Below are positions 36,779-45,013 of a DNA stretch of 64,000 nucleotides, piece by piece. A program made the translations under genes and the position numbers. Origin of the DNA: Lachnospiraceae bacterium (GTDB lineage Bacteria > Bacillota > Clostridia > Lachnospirales > Lachnospiraceae); the NCBI GenBank assembly GCA_029008875.1, contig JAQXJP010000013.1, forward strand, positions 1 to 64,000. The letters are read 5' to 3'. Position 1 is the first letter of the stretch. Each line of letters starts with the position of its first letter. The notes below the pieces were generated by a model. It made no database searches. It was not told the DNA's origin and worked only from the letters and a program-made list of their open reading frames with translations.

Positions 36779-37246
36779 TTACAGATTTCTCACCTTGAAA
36801 TCCCGCTCCGCCTCCCGCTTTGCATCCTTCTTGGCGATATCCTGGCGCTTGTCGTAGAGTTTCTTGCCTCTCGCCAGAGCGATTTCCACCTTCACCAGCC
36901 CGTTCTTGAAGTACACCTCCACCGGAACGATGGTAAACCCTTTTTGTGCGATTTGCCCCGCTAGCTTCGTAATCTCCCGTTTGTGCATCAAAAGCTTCCG
37001 CGGCCGAAGGGGATCCTTGTTGAAAATATTGCCCTTTTCGTAGGGGCTGATGTGCATTCCGTAGATGATGACCTCCCCATTCTCAATGTGAATGAAGGAT
37101 TCCTTGATGCTGCACTTGCCCATACGCAGCGACTTCACTTCGGTGCCCGCCAACTCGATTCCGGCCTCGAAGGTCTCTTCCAGGAAATAATCATGGAACA
37201 CTTTTTTGTTGTTGGCAATCAATTTTTTGGCCTCTTTTGCCGCCAC
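36779..37246 (-). CDS. smpB: SsrA-binding protein
   Basis: Binds the tRNA-like part of tmRNA and brings it to stalled ribosomes. The 155-residue protein shows [29 protein letters not shown] and [12 protein letters not shown], all family hallmarks, and a basic tail with [18 protein letters not shown]. The start is GTG at 37246 with AAGGAGG eight bases upstream. It is placed between rnr and ssrA, the typical Firmicutes order. Confidence 0.97.
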   Translation of the reverse strand: MAAKEAKKLIANNKKVFHDYFLEETFEAGIELAGTEVKSLRMGKCSIKESFIHIENGEVIIYGMHISPYEKGNIFNKDPLRPRKLLMHKREITKLAGQIAQKGFTIVPVEVYFKNGLVKVEIALARGKKLYDKRQDIAKKDAKREAERDFKVRNL

Positions 37247-37341
37247 GATTATCCCTCCTTTTCAGCACACCCCGATGCACATGCCTGCTTGTATAGAATA
37301 TATGAATCCATGGAAAAAATCAATAAAAAACTCTCGCCAAT

Positions 37342-39465
37342 TCACGCCAATTCAAAGTCTACGGTGCGCAGAATCCGGTCACAGGCCACCACCCGGACCG
37401 CCACCCGCTGCCCCAGCTTATAGGTATGCCCTGTGGTCTCCCCACGCAATTCGTATTTCTCCTCGTCGTACAGATAGAAATCATCCACCATGGCATTGAC
37501 CCGGATCAGGCCCTCCACCGTGTTGGGAAGCTCCACAAACATTCCCCACTCGGTGACGCCGGAGATTACTCCGTCAAAGGTCTCCCCCACGAACTGCTCC
37601 ATATATTCCACCTTTTTGGCCTTGATGGTCTCACGCTCCGCCTCCTCGGCCCGGCGCTCCATCTTGCTGGACTGGTTTGCCACCTCATCCAGAATGCGTT
37701 CGTAATGCTCCCTGCGGCTCTCGTTCATGCGCCCCCTCAGGTTCTCCTTGATGATGCGATGAATCTGCAGATCCGGGTACCTGCGGATGGGGGAGGTAAA
37801 ATGACAATAGTAATCTGCCGCCAGGCCAAAATGTCCGTTGCATGCCGTAGTGTATCTGGCTTGCTTCATGGAGCGGAGAGTCAGTCGGCTGATGAGGGAT
37901 TCCTCATCGCTGCCCTCGATCTTCTCCAGAAGTTTTTGCAGCTCCTTGGGGTGCACCTCATCCTGCCCCATGTGAATGGAATATCCGAAGTTGTGGATGA
38001 AGGTGGCCAGCTTTTGAATTTTCTCGCTGTCCGGCTTCTCGTGGGTCCGGTACACGAAGGGAATCTCCTGCCAGAAATAATCCGCAGCCACCGTCTCATT
38101 GGCAATCAGCATAAAGTCCTCGATCAGCTTGGTGGCGGTGTTTCTTTCATAGGGCTTAATCTGAATCGGCTTTCCGTTTTCATCCAGAATCACCTTGGTC
38201 TCCGGGAAATCAAAGTCGATGGAGCCCCTCTTCCTGCGGCGTTTGCGAAGTATGGATGCCAATTCCTCCATCTGCAAAAACATGGGGACAAGCTTCTCAT
38301 ATTCCGCAATCACCTCCGGGTCCTTATCCTCCAAGATCTTTTTCACATTGGTGTAGCTCATACGGCGGTCCACGCAGATCACGGTCTCCGCAATCTCATG
38401 GTCAATCACCTGCCCCTTGGGGTTGATAGTCATAATGCAACTCAACGCCAGGCGGTTCTCCCCCTGGTTCAGGGAACAGATTCCGTTGGAAAGTGCATGG
38501 GGCAGCATGGGAATCACCCGGTCCACCAGATAGACGGAGGTTCCTCTGGCCAATGCCTCCACGTCCAGAGCGCTGTGCTCCTGCACATAATTGGACACAT
38601 CCGCAATATGGACACCCAGGATATAGTTTTCCCCGTCCATGGTCAGCGACACCGCATCATCCAAATCCTTGGCGTCTTCCCCGTCGATAGTAACCATCGT
38701 CCAGTCACGCAAATCCTTGCGCCCGGCCATATCCGCCTCGCTGACCTCCCGGGACACATTCTCCACCTGACGCATGATTTTGTCGGAAAATTCCACCGGG
38801 AGCCCGTAGGCCCGAACGATGGACAGAATATCCACCCCGGGGTCGTTGATGTGCCCCAGTATCTCCGTCACCTGCCCTTCAGGGTTTTTTCCGTTTTGCC
38901 CGTAGTTGGTGATCTCCACAACCACCTTGTGACCGGTTACGGCCCCTTTTGACCTCTCTGCCGGAATAAAAATATCCTTGCAAAATCTGGTGTTGTCCGG
39001 CACCGCGAAACCATAGTTTTTCCCGGACTCGTAGGTGCAGACCAGGGACTTCATCCCCCTCTCCACAACGCGGATCACCGCGCCTTCCCTGCGGCGTCCC
39101 GTCTCCTGGGGAGATACGACAATCTCTACCACATCCTGGTGCATGGCACCTCCCACTTTAGTTTCCGGGATAAAGATATCCTCCCTTTCTCCCTCTACCG
39201 TTACGAAGCCAAAGCCCTTTTGATGGGCGGTAAATACCCCCTGTAGCTTCCGCTCCTGGGATCTGGAGTATTTCCCCCTCTTGGACAGCTCGATTTTGCC
39301 TTCCTGCTGCAATTCCTCCAGAATCTGCTCCAACACCGGGCGCTCTTCCTTCTTCACCTCCAGCATGGTGCACAATTCCTTAATCTTCATCGGCACATAG
39401 ATGTCGGCACACATAAAATCATATACCATTTTCTTGCGCTTTTCATATTTTTCGTCTTCGCCCAT
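37342..39465 (-). CDS. rnr: Ribonuclease R
   Basis: A 3'-5' exoribonuclease that degrades structured RNA and cooperates with tmRNA-SmpB in decay of defective mRNA. Order of domains in the 707 residues: N-terminal winged helix, cold-shock domains, the catalytic RNB domain with TIDGEDAKDLDDAVSL and VHIADVSNYV, then an S1 domain (about 620-705). The ATG at 39465 was chosen because GGAGG lies six bases upstream; 15 more codons are open but lack a site. It follows secG after a terminator. Confidence 0.97.
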   Translation of the reverse strand: MGEDEKYEKRKKMVYDFMCADIYVPMKIKELCTMLEVKKEERPVLEQILEELQQEGKIELSKRGKYSRSQERKLQGVFTAHQKGFGFVTVEGEREDIFIPETKVGGAMHQDVVEIVVSPQETGRRREGAVIRVVERGMKSLVCTYESGKNYGFAVPDNTRFCKDIFIPAERSKGAVTGHKVVVEITNYGQNGKNPEGQVTEILGHINDPGVDILSIVRAYGLPVEFSDKIMRQVENVSREVSEADMAGRKDLRDWTMVTIDGEDAKDLDDAVSLTMDGENYILGVHIADVSNYVQEHSALDVEALARGTSVYLVDRVIPMLPHALSNGICSLNQGENRLALSCIMTINPKGQVIDHEIAETVICVDRRMSYTNVKKILEDKDPEVIAEYEKLVPMFLQMEELASILRKRRRKRGSIDFDFPETKVILDENGKPIQIKPYERNTATKLIEDFMLIANETVAADYFWQEIPFVYRTHEKPDSEKIQKLATFIHNFGYSIHMGQDEVHPKELQKLLEKIEGSDEESLISRLTLRSMKQARYTTACNGHFGLAADYYCHFTSPIRRYPDLQIHRIIKENLRGRMNESRREHYERILDEVANQSSKMERRAEEAERETIKAKKVEYMEQFVGETFDGVISGVTEWGMFVELPNTVEGLIRVNAMVDDFYLYDEEKYELRGETTGHTYKLGQRVAVRVVACDRILRTVDFELA

Positions 39466-39536
39466 TTCCATCCTCCGCGGTACCCCTTCGCGCCCACAGC
39501 CGGCTACCAAAGCAAGGCACTCTGTTCTGTGAATCT

Positions 39537-39565
39537 AAAAAAGGCTGCCGAATTCTCGACAGCCT
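39537..39565 (-). terminator. Terminator after secG
   Basis: AGGCTGTCGA and TCGGCAGCCT form a stem followed by six T on the minus strand. Being between secG and rnr, it may only attenuate reading into rnr and smpB. Confidence 0.85.
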
Positions 39566-39576
39566 CACAAAACTTA

Positions 39577-39819
39577 TTATCCCCAGATTCCCATATTTAA
39601 TACAACTGCAATGACCAGGAAAAACACAACACCCGCCGTGGTGAGTTTGACCAGCACACCCTCCATGGAACGGCCTTTGTTCTTGCCCCAGTAAGTATCT
39701 GCAGCGCCACTGATGGAACCAAGTCCCGCGGACTTGCCTTCCTGCATAAGGATAACAACTGTTATTGCAATACTGATAAGAATAAGTAAAACAGATAAAA
39801 TCGTTTTCAGAACGGTCAC
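39577..39819 (-). CDS. secG: Preprotein translocase subunit SecG
   Basis: An 80-residue membrane protein with two hydrophobic helices (about 4-24 and 59-78) separated by the conserved EGKSAGLGSISGAADTYWGK region. SecG assists SecYE in protein export. The start is GTG at 39819, with AGGAGG eight bases upstream. The secG-rnr-smpB-ssrA order is typical of Firmicutes. Confidence 0.95.
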   Translation of the reverse strand: MTVLKTILSVLLILISIAITVVILMQEGKSAGLGSISGAADTYWGKNKGRSMEGVLVKLTTAGVVFFLVIAVVLNMGIWG

Positions 39820-39860
39820 GATTTACACCTCCTAATTTTCAAAACTCGGTAACTTTGTAA

Positions 39861-39889
39861 ATGATAACACATAAGAAAAGACATTGCAA
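39861..39889 (-). promoter_or_regulatory. Sigma-A promoter of secG
   Basis: Minus strand TTGCAA (39884-39889), 17-base spacer, TATCAT (39861-39866), about 42 bases upstream of the start. Confidence 0.7.
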
Positions 39890-39933
39890 GTATTTATTTT
39901 CTGCCAATTTCCGTGCTTTTTTTCACATTTTGT

Positions 39934-39962
39934 TTCCCATTTTACCGGAATTACATTATAAT
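39934..39962 (+). promoter_or_regulatory. Possible promoter of the pilus-like operon
   Basis: TTCCCA (39934-39939), 17-base spacer, perfect TATAAT (39957-39962), about 55 bases upstream of the first gene. Confidence 0.5.
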
Positions 39963-40017
39963 ATAGTAGGTATATTTACCAATTTCTTACCAATTATACA
40001 TGAAAAAGGAATAGAAT

Positions 40018-41001
40018 ATGAGACAGTTCACTATGAATAGCGCAGTGGGCTTGTTATTTATGATTACGCTTTGTCTTGCAATCTCGGGCTGCGGTTCCTC
40101 CGAGGAACAGCTTCCCGGCTCCTCCACCATCCAGGATGTGTTGGGCGGCAAGGACGATACCCCGGAGATTGATCCGGATGTGACCGGTTCCCGGGACAAC
40201 ACCATACAGGTGTTGGTACCCACCGCGGACGGAGTTTCGGTATACAGTTGCGATGTGGCGATGCTGGATGCCTCCAACTCTTCGGAGGGCTACGTCATTG
40301 TAGACTATACCGGGAACAACCCGAAGGTAAAACTGCAGATTACAGGACCGAATCAGGTTACATACACCTATAATCTGCACGGCGGACAGGAGGTTTTTCC
40401 TCTGACCTCCGAGAGCGGCACCTACACCATCGCGGTCTACGAGAGCGTGGACATCGAGAATAACAAGTATGCCACAGCATTTTCTCAAGATATCAATGCG
40501 GACATCACCAATCCCTTTGGTCCATATTTGTACCCCAGTCAGTACGTCAGCTTCACGGCCTCTTCCCAGGTGGTTATCAAGGCCAGCGAGCTTGCCAAGC
40601 CGGCCAACAACGATTTGGATGTGGTGACCAACGTGTACAACTATGTGATTACCAACTACACCTACGACTACGAAAAAGCATCCACGGTAGCGTCGGGTTA
40701 TCTCCCGGATGTGGATGAGATCTACGAATTGAAAACCGGCATCTGTTTTGACTATGCCGCGATTATGGCCTCCATGCTCCGCTCCCAACGGATCCCCACC
40801 AGACTGGAAATCGGATACGCCGGCGAGGAATATCACGCATGGATCAGCGTCTACACTCCGGAGACCGGATGGATCAACGGAATTATTGAATTTGACGGGA
40901 CGAATTGGCGGCTGATGGATCCCACTTTTGCAGCATCCAGCAGTTCCCCCATGAAGTTCATTGCGGAGGATAGCGACTATCTTCTCAAATATGTCTATTA
41001 G
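40018..41001 (+). CDS. Transglutaminase-like lipoprotein
   Basis: 327 residues. The N-terminal signal ends in a lipobox (LAISGC, cysteine about 25), so the protein is tethered outside the membrane. The C-terminal half carries a transglutaminase-like/protease fold: cysteine in TGICFDYAAIMASMLR, histidine in YHAWISVY and aspartate in LMDPTF form the triad. Such domains act as peptidases or cross-linking enzymes on peptidoglycan or proteins. It heads the pilus-like operon, 14 bases before the GspF gene. Its link to the filament proteins is inferred from position. Confidence 0.88.
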   Translation: MRQFTMNSAVGLLFMITLCLAISGCGSSEEQLPGSSTIQDVLGGKDDTPEIDPDVTGSRDNTIQVLVPTADGVSVYSCDVAMLDASNSSEGYVIVDYTGNNPKVKLQITGPNQVTYTYNLHGGQEVFPLTSESGTYTIAVYESVDIENNKYATAFSQDINADITNPFGPYLYPSQYVSFTASSQVVIKASELAKPANNDLDVVTNVYNYVITNYTYDYEKASTVASGYLPDVDEIYELKTGICFDYAAIMASMLRSQRIPTRLEIGYAGEEYHAWISVYTPETGWINGIIEFDGTNWRLMDPTFAASSSSPMKFIAEDSDYLLKYVY

Positions 41002-41015
41002 GAGGTTTCTCTTAC

Positions 41016-42038
41016 ATGAGCAAGATCAAAAAAATCAGCGATTCGGAAATATCGGCTTTTTGCCAGCAGATTGTTATGGTAATCACAGCCGGTCTTCCGA
41101 CCTACTACGGGATATCCATCCTGATGGATGAAGCTCCGGATGAAGATACCCGTCAGCTTCTCCAGAAAATATATACCCCCATGGAGGCCGGAGGCACGCT
41201 CTGCGAGGCACTGGACATGACCAAGGCCTTCCCCGACTACATGGTTCACATGGTTCAGCTGGGGGAGGAGACCGGACGTCTGGAGGAGGTCATGCGCTCC
41301 CTCTCCACCTATTATGACCGAGAGGCATCCATCCGGGCCAACATCAAGCACGCCGTAACCTATCCCCTCATCATGACCGTCATGATGATCGCGGTGATTA
41401 TCGTTTTGCTGACAAAGGTTCTGCCGGTATTCTCACAGATCTATGAGGAGCTGGGAAGCGAATTGACAGGGGCGGCGAGAACGCTCATGAATATCAGCAA
41501 CACCCTCAATCACTACCTGTTCGGAATCGTGATTGCATTCTGCATTTTGCTTGTGGTTGTTATTGTTTTATATCGCACCAACGTGGGAAAAATGCTGTTT
41601 CAGGGGCGCGGATTTGCCATGACGGTGGCAGCCAGCCGTTTTTCCAATTCCATGTACCTGGCTCTGGCCAGCGGCTTGGACACGGATCAAGGCTTGGAGC
41701 TTGCCAAGCAGCTGGTGAACAACCCCTTCATGGAGGCCAAGATTGAGCACTGCCAGGAGCACATCAAGCACGGGGAGAGTTTTTCCAACGCGCTGTTGTT
41801 GTCGGGAATTTTCTCCCGGATTTATTCCAGCTGGATTACCATCGGCAACAAGACCGGTTCCATGGATGATGTCATGAAACGAATCGGGATTGCCTATGAG
41901 CAGGAGACAGAAAATCGATTGGACCGCTTTATTTCCGTTTTAGAGCCGTCCCTCGTAATTCTGCTCTCCCTCTTCATCGGAATGATTCTGATTTCGTTCC
42001 TGTTACCACTCCTTGGCATTATGTCAAGCATCGGATAA
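41016..42038 (+). CDS. Type II secretion/type IV pilus inner-membrane platform protein (GspF/PilC family)
   Basis: 340 residues with two repeated T2SSF cytoplasmic domains (about 15-115 and 190-300) and three membrane helices (about 117-140, 165-188 and 310-335). The duplicated motif GEETGRLEEVM in the first half and GNKTGSMDDVM in the second is the family signature. It forms the membrane platform on which the ATPase assembles or disassembles pseudopilin fibres. A perfect AGGAGG precedes the ATG. It is shorter than PilC of Gram-negatives (about 400). Confidence 0.93.
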   Translation: MSKIKKISDSEISAFCQQIVMVITAGLPTYYGISILMDEAPDEDTRQLLQKIYTPMEAGGTLCEALDMTKAFPDYMVHMVQLGEETGRLEEVMRSLSTYYDREASIRANIKHAVTYPLIMTVMMIAVIIVLLTKVLPVFSQIYEELGSELTGAARTLMNISNTLNHYLFGIVIAFCILLVVVIVLYRTNVGKMLFQGRGFAMTVAASRFSNSMYLALASGLDTDQGLELAKQLVNNPFMEAKIEHCQEHIKHGESFSNALLLSGIFSRIYSSWITIGNKTGSMDDVMKRIGIAYEQETENRLDRFISVLEPSLVILLSLFIGMILISFLLPLLGIMSSIG

Positions 42039-42054
42039 TTTACGGAGGTCACCT

Positions 42055-42375
42055 ATGCTATTTTCAGTTCAAAAGGAACACCGGCATTGGGAAGGTTGGA
42101 TTCCGGTTCTGTTGCTTGTTGCAATGCTGGCAGTCTTCTGTTCTTCCGCCTCCTCCCTTGAGGAGGGCAACAGCAACCGCCAGAAGGAGTTGCTGGAAAA
42201 CGCCTTGGAGCGAAGCATTACCCAATGCTATGCCTTGGAAGGCTCCTATCCTTCCAGCTTAAGCTATCTGGAAGAAAATTACGGTTTGACTTACAGCAAG
42301 GAGCACTACTACATCGACTATCAATACATCGGGTCCAACCTTAGGCCGGACACTACCATCATAGAAAGAGATTAA
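42055..42375 (+). CDS. Small membrane-anchored protein of the pilus-like locus
   Basis: 106 residues with an N-terminal membrane helix (about 15-33) and a soluble part in which ALERSITQCYALEGSYPSSL resembles the alpha-beta region of pilin-like proteins. There is no recognisable prepilin peptidase site, and W/R-rich residues precede the helix. The ATG at 42055 was chosen because GGAGG lies seven bases upstream. It is four bases before the next gene and 16 bases after the platform gene. The most likely role is a minor pseudopilin or assembly factor. Confidence 0.75.
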   Translation: MLFSVQKEHRHWEGWIPVLLLVAMLAVFCSSASSLEEGNSNRQKELLENALERSITQCYALEGSYPSSLSYLEENYGLTYSKEHYYIDYQYIGSNLRPDTTIIERD

Positions 42376-42378
42376 GAC

Positions 42379-42882
42379 ATGCTGAAACTTCATAATGCGT
42401 CCCACCGGATCGATATGATTTTTGTGTTGGCCCTGTTCACCATCTTTGCGGCAACCGCATTTTTGGCTGTGTTGATTGGAGCCAGGCAATACCAGACCAC
42501 CGCGGACAATATGAACTACAATTACGAGGTGCGAACCGCCTCCTCCTATTTGGAAGAAAAAATACGTCAAAATGACACCGTGGCAGGAATTGCAGTCACG
42601 TCCATGGCTCCGGGCATGGATGCCATCGCGCTCTATTCCTCCGAGAACGGTGTCGACTATACCACCTATATCTACTGCTACGACGGATGGCTGCGGGAGT
42701 TATTTGTCACCCAGGATTCTGTGTACTCCCCCTCCTCCGGCCAGGAGATTCTGGAGCTTTCCGCCTTATCCGCGGAATTTGCGGGCGAGGATCTTCTGAA
42801 GGTCACCTTCTCGGGAACCGACGGGGTGCATTATCCGGTTTATCTGTCCATCCACTCCGACAGCGGAAAGGAGGCGCCATGA
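42379..42882 (+). CDS. DUF4860-like membrane protein of the pilus-like locus
   Basis: 167 residues: one N-terminal membrane helix (about 13-34), followed by a helical stalk and a beta-rich domain (SYLEEKIRQN, YTTYIYCYDGWLRELFV). The pattern is that of DUF4860 proteins of Firmicutes, which accompany GspF/PilT genes. This shape is like a minor pilin but without the usual leader. The stop overlaps the next start as ATGA. Confidence 0.75.
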   Translation: MLKLHNASHRIDMIFVLALFTIFAATAFLAVLIGARQYQTTADNMNYNYEVRTASSYLEEKIRQNDTVAGIAVTSMAPGMDAIALYSSENGVDYTTYIYCYDGWLRELFVTQDSVYSPSSGQEILELSALSAEFAGEDLLKVTFSGTDGVHYPVYLSIHSDSGKEAP

Positions 42883-43343
42883 AAAAATACAAGTCCTCCG
42901 GAAGCAGTATTTTTCTGATGGAAATCATCTTAAGCATTCTGCTCTTTAGCGCCATGCTTTGCATCTGTCTGCAGTTTATCATGAAGGCTCACACTCTGAC
43001 CCACAAGACCACCCGCCTGGAGCGAGCGGTGACCACCTGTTCCAATGTGGCGTCCGTGTTTGAGAGCGGGGACGGTTCCTTCGATGCTCTGCTTCTGGAA
43101 TTTCCACATGCGGTGAGCTACGGTGATTTTTTGCTGATATACCTGGACGACAACTTTCTGCCCTGTGAACCGGAGGCGATGAAATATACCGTCCTGGTGT
43201 CCTATGATGAGGAATGTTCCGTCAGTCGCTTATCAAAAGTGAACATTACATGTACCTGCGAGTCCGAGGAAATCTATACCATCTCCGCCGGCAATTACCA
43301 CAGGCGGACCCTGGCAGCGGAAGGAGGAAGCGACAATGAATAG
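42879..43343 (+). CDS. Pseudopilin-like protein
   Basis: 154 residues. A short basic leader is followed by SIFLMEIILSILLFSAMLC, which fits a prepilin-type pattern with glutamate at position +5 if cleavage occurs after a serine. A soluble domain with several cysteines follows (CTCESEEI). AAAGGAGG precedes the ATG at 42879, and the start overlaps the previous stop. Among the small proteins here it is the best candidate for a processed pilin. Confidence 0.7.
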   Translation: MKKYKSSGSSIFLMEIILSILLFSAMLCICLQFIMKAHTLTHKTTRLERAVTTCSNVASVFESGDGSFDALLLEFPHAVSYGDFLLIYLDDNFLPCEPEAMKYTVLVSYDEECSVSRLSKVNITCTCESEEIYTISAGNYHRRTLAAEGGSDNE

Positions 43344-43818
43344 ACACACCAACTTCGGTTTTTCCTCCATCTTGATTTCCTTCATTATGATTTGTATCGT
43401 CACCTTCTCGGCGCTGGCACTTGTAACCGCCAATTCCGATTACAAACTCAGCAGGAAAGTGGCGGATCGCAACCAACAGTATTATCTGGCCCAGGAGCAG
43501 GCTTACGAGAAGCTCTCCCAGATTGATTCCTCCCTGGAATCCTGCTATGTGCGCACCGGTTCCCAGGAAGAATACAATGCCGCCGTCCGGTCCGCATTGG
43601 CGGATATGGAGGGAACCTGGACCGATTCGGAGGATGCCCTGTACTTCACCTACACCTCCGAGATTGCAGAGAATCAGTTTTTGGAGGTTGTGCTTGAGAT
43701 CGTATACCCCGCCGCGCGAAGCGACGGATACTACGAAATCGCCAAGTGGCACACCGTGCAGATTGAAGAAAGTTTTGAAGAACAGCCGTTGAACCTGATG
43801 GGTTCCGGTGAACAATAA
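43336..43818 (+). CDS. Pilus-like locus membrane protein, PilX-like
   Basis: 160 residues with an N-terminal membrane helix (about 9-32) preceded by NFGFSS, then a helical stalk with SRKVADRNQQYYLAQEQAYEKL. This helix-stalk layout resembles minor pilins of the PilX/GspK kind. It overlaps the previous gene by eight bases and has GGAGG upstream. No confident family name can be given. Confidence 0.7.
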   Translation: MNRHTNFGFSSILISFIMICIVTFSALALVTANSDYKLSRKVADRNQQYYLAQEQAYEKLSQIDSSLESCYVRTGSQEEYNAAVRSALADMEGTWTDSEDALYFTYTSEIAENQFLEVVLEIVYPAARSDGYYEIAKWHTVQIEESFEEQPLNLMGSGEQ

Positions 43819-43833
43819 GAAAGGGACACAACT

Positions 43834-44895
43834 ATGGACGTAAGAAAAACTCTAGAAGAAGCAACCAACAAGATGGCATCCGACATCTTTATCATCGCCG
43901 GACGCCCTCTCACCTTTAAGACCAAGGGTGATATGCAGACATTGGACGAGAATGTAATGATTCCAAAGGACACCTTCGAATTCGTAGTTGGAATCTACGC
44001 TTTGGCGGAACGTGATATCACACACTTTGAGAATTGCGGCGACGACGATTTCTCCTTCGCCATCCCCGGCGTATCCCGCTTCCGTGTCAGCACCTTCAAG
44101 CAGCGCGGTTCCTACTCCGCGGTCATCCGTGTGATTTCCTTTGAGCTTCCAAATCCTTCCGAGCTGATGATTCCGGATGCGGTTATGAATCTGGCCAACC
44201 ACAACCGGGGTATGATTCTGGTGACCGGACCGGCCGGAAGCGGAAAGTCCACCACCCTCGCCTGCATCATTGACAAGATTAACAGCGAGCGTGAGGAGCA
44301 TATCATTACCCTGGAGGATCCTCTGGAATTCCTCCATCGCCACAAGCAAAGTATTGTATCCCAGCGCGAGATCAGCACCGACACCGAGAGCTATCTGACC
44401 GCACTCCGCTCTGCCCTTCGTCAGAGCCCGGATGTAATCCTTCTGGGAGAGATGCGCGATTACGAGACCATCAACACCGCCGTCACCGCTGCGGAGACAG
44501 GACATTTGATTTTTTCCTCCCTCCACACCATCGGGGCGGCCAACACCATCGACCGTATCATCGACGCCTTCCCCGCAGCACAGCAGCACCAGATTTCCAT
44601 CCAGGTTGCCTCCGTGCTTCAGGCTGTTGTCAGTCAGAAGCTTCTCCCGGCTGCAAACGGCGGCGTTGTTCCGGCCTTCGAGATTATGGTACTCACCCCC
44701 GCAATCCGCAACCTGATCCGGGAGCGGAAGGTGCATCAGATTGACGGTATCATCTACACCTCCGCATCGGACAATATGATTGCCATGGATACCAGCATCT
44801 ACAAGCTGTATCGGGATGGATTGATCGATAAACACACCGCCATCTCCGAGGCTGTGAATCCGGAGATGATGGAGAAGAAAATCAATATCCGCTAA
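43834..44895 (+). CDS. PilT-type twitching motility/retraction ATPase
   Basis: 353 residues of the secretion ATPase superfamily. The motifs are those of PilT rather than PilB: Walker A GPAGSGKST (about 132), Asp box DPLEFLHRH, Walker B DVILLGEMRD, His box AETGHLIFSSLHT, and AIRNLIRERKVHQI in the C-terminal domain. PilT normally drives pilus retraction. Here it is the only motor in the locus; no PilB-like extension ATPase is in the window. The ATG has AAAGGG upstream and follows the previous stop by 15 bases. A strong terminator follows. Confidence 0.94.
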   Translation: MDVRKTLEEATNKMASDIFIIAGRPLTFKTKGDMQTLDENVMIPKDTFEFVVGIYALAERDITHFENCGDDDFSFAIPGVSRFRVSTFKQRGSYSAVIRVISFELPNPSELMIPDAVMNLANHNRGMILVTGPAGSGKSTTLACIIDKINSEREEHIITLEDPLEFLHRHKQSIVSQREISTDTESYLTALRSALRQSPDVILLGEMRDYETINTAVTAAETGHLIFSSLHTIGAANTIDRIIDAFPAAQQHQISIQVASVLQAVVSQKLLPAANGGVVPAFEIMVLTPAIRNLIRERKVHQIDGIIYTSASDNMIAMDTSIYKLYRDGLIDKHTAISEAVNPEMMEKKINIR

Positions 44896-44916
44896 TTCTT
44901 GTAAAAAGACCATAAA

Positions 44917-44954
44917 AAATCGCTGTGAGCCGACTTTCGGCCACAGCGATTTTT
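44917..44954. terminator. Bidirectional terminator between the pilus-like operon and the chemoreceptor
   Basis: AAATCGCTGTG and CACAGCGATTT pair, with an inner GCCG/CGGC stem, between convergent genes; T-rich on the plus strand, A-rich before it. Confidence 0.9.
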
Positions 44955-45013
44955 CTTATCTGCGTCTGTTATTCCATATTCCTTCCGGGATTTGTCATCC
45001 CTATTTTCCCTCA

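Noticed and set aside
37426-38952. A 508-codon plus-strand open frame opposite rnr
   Set aside because: Same reason: rnr is a secure gene with domains across this span, and the antisense frame resembles no protein.
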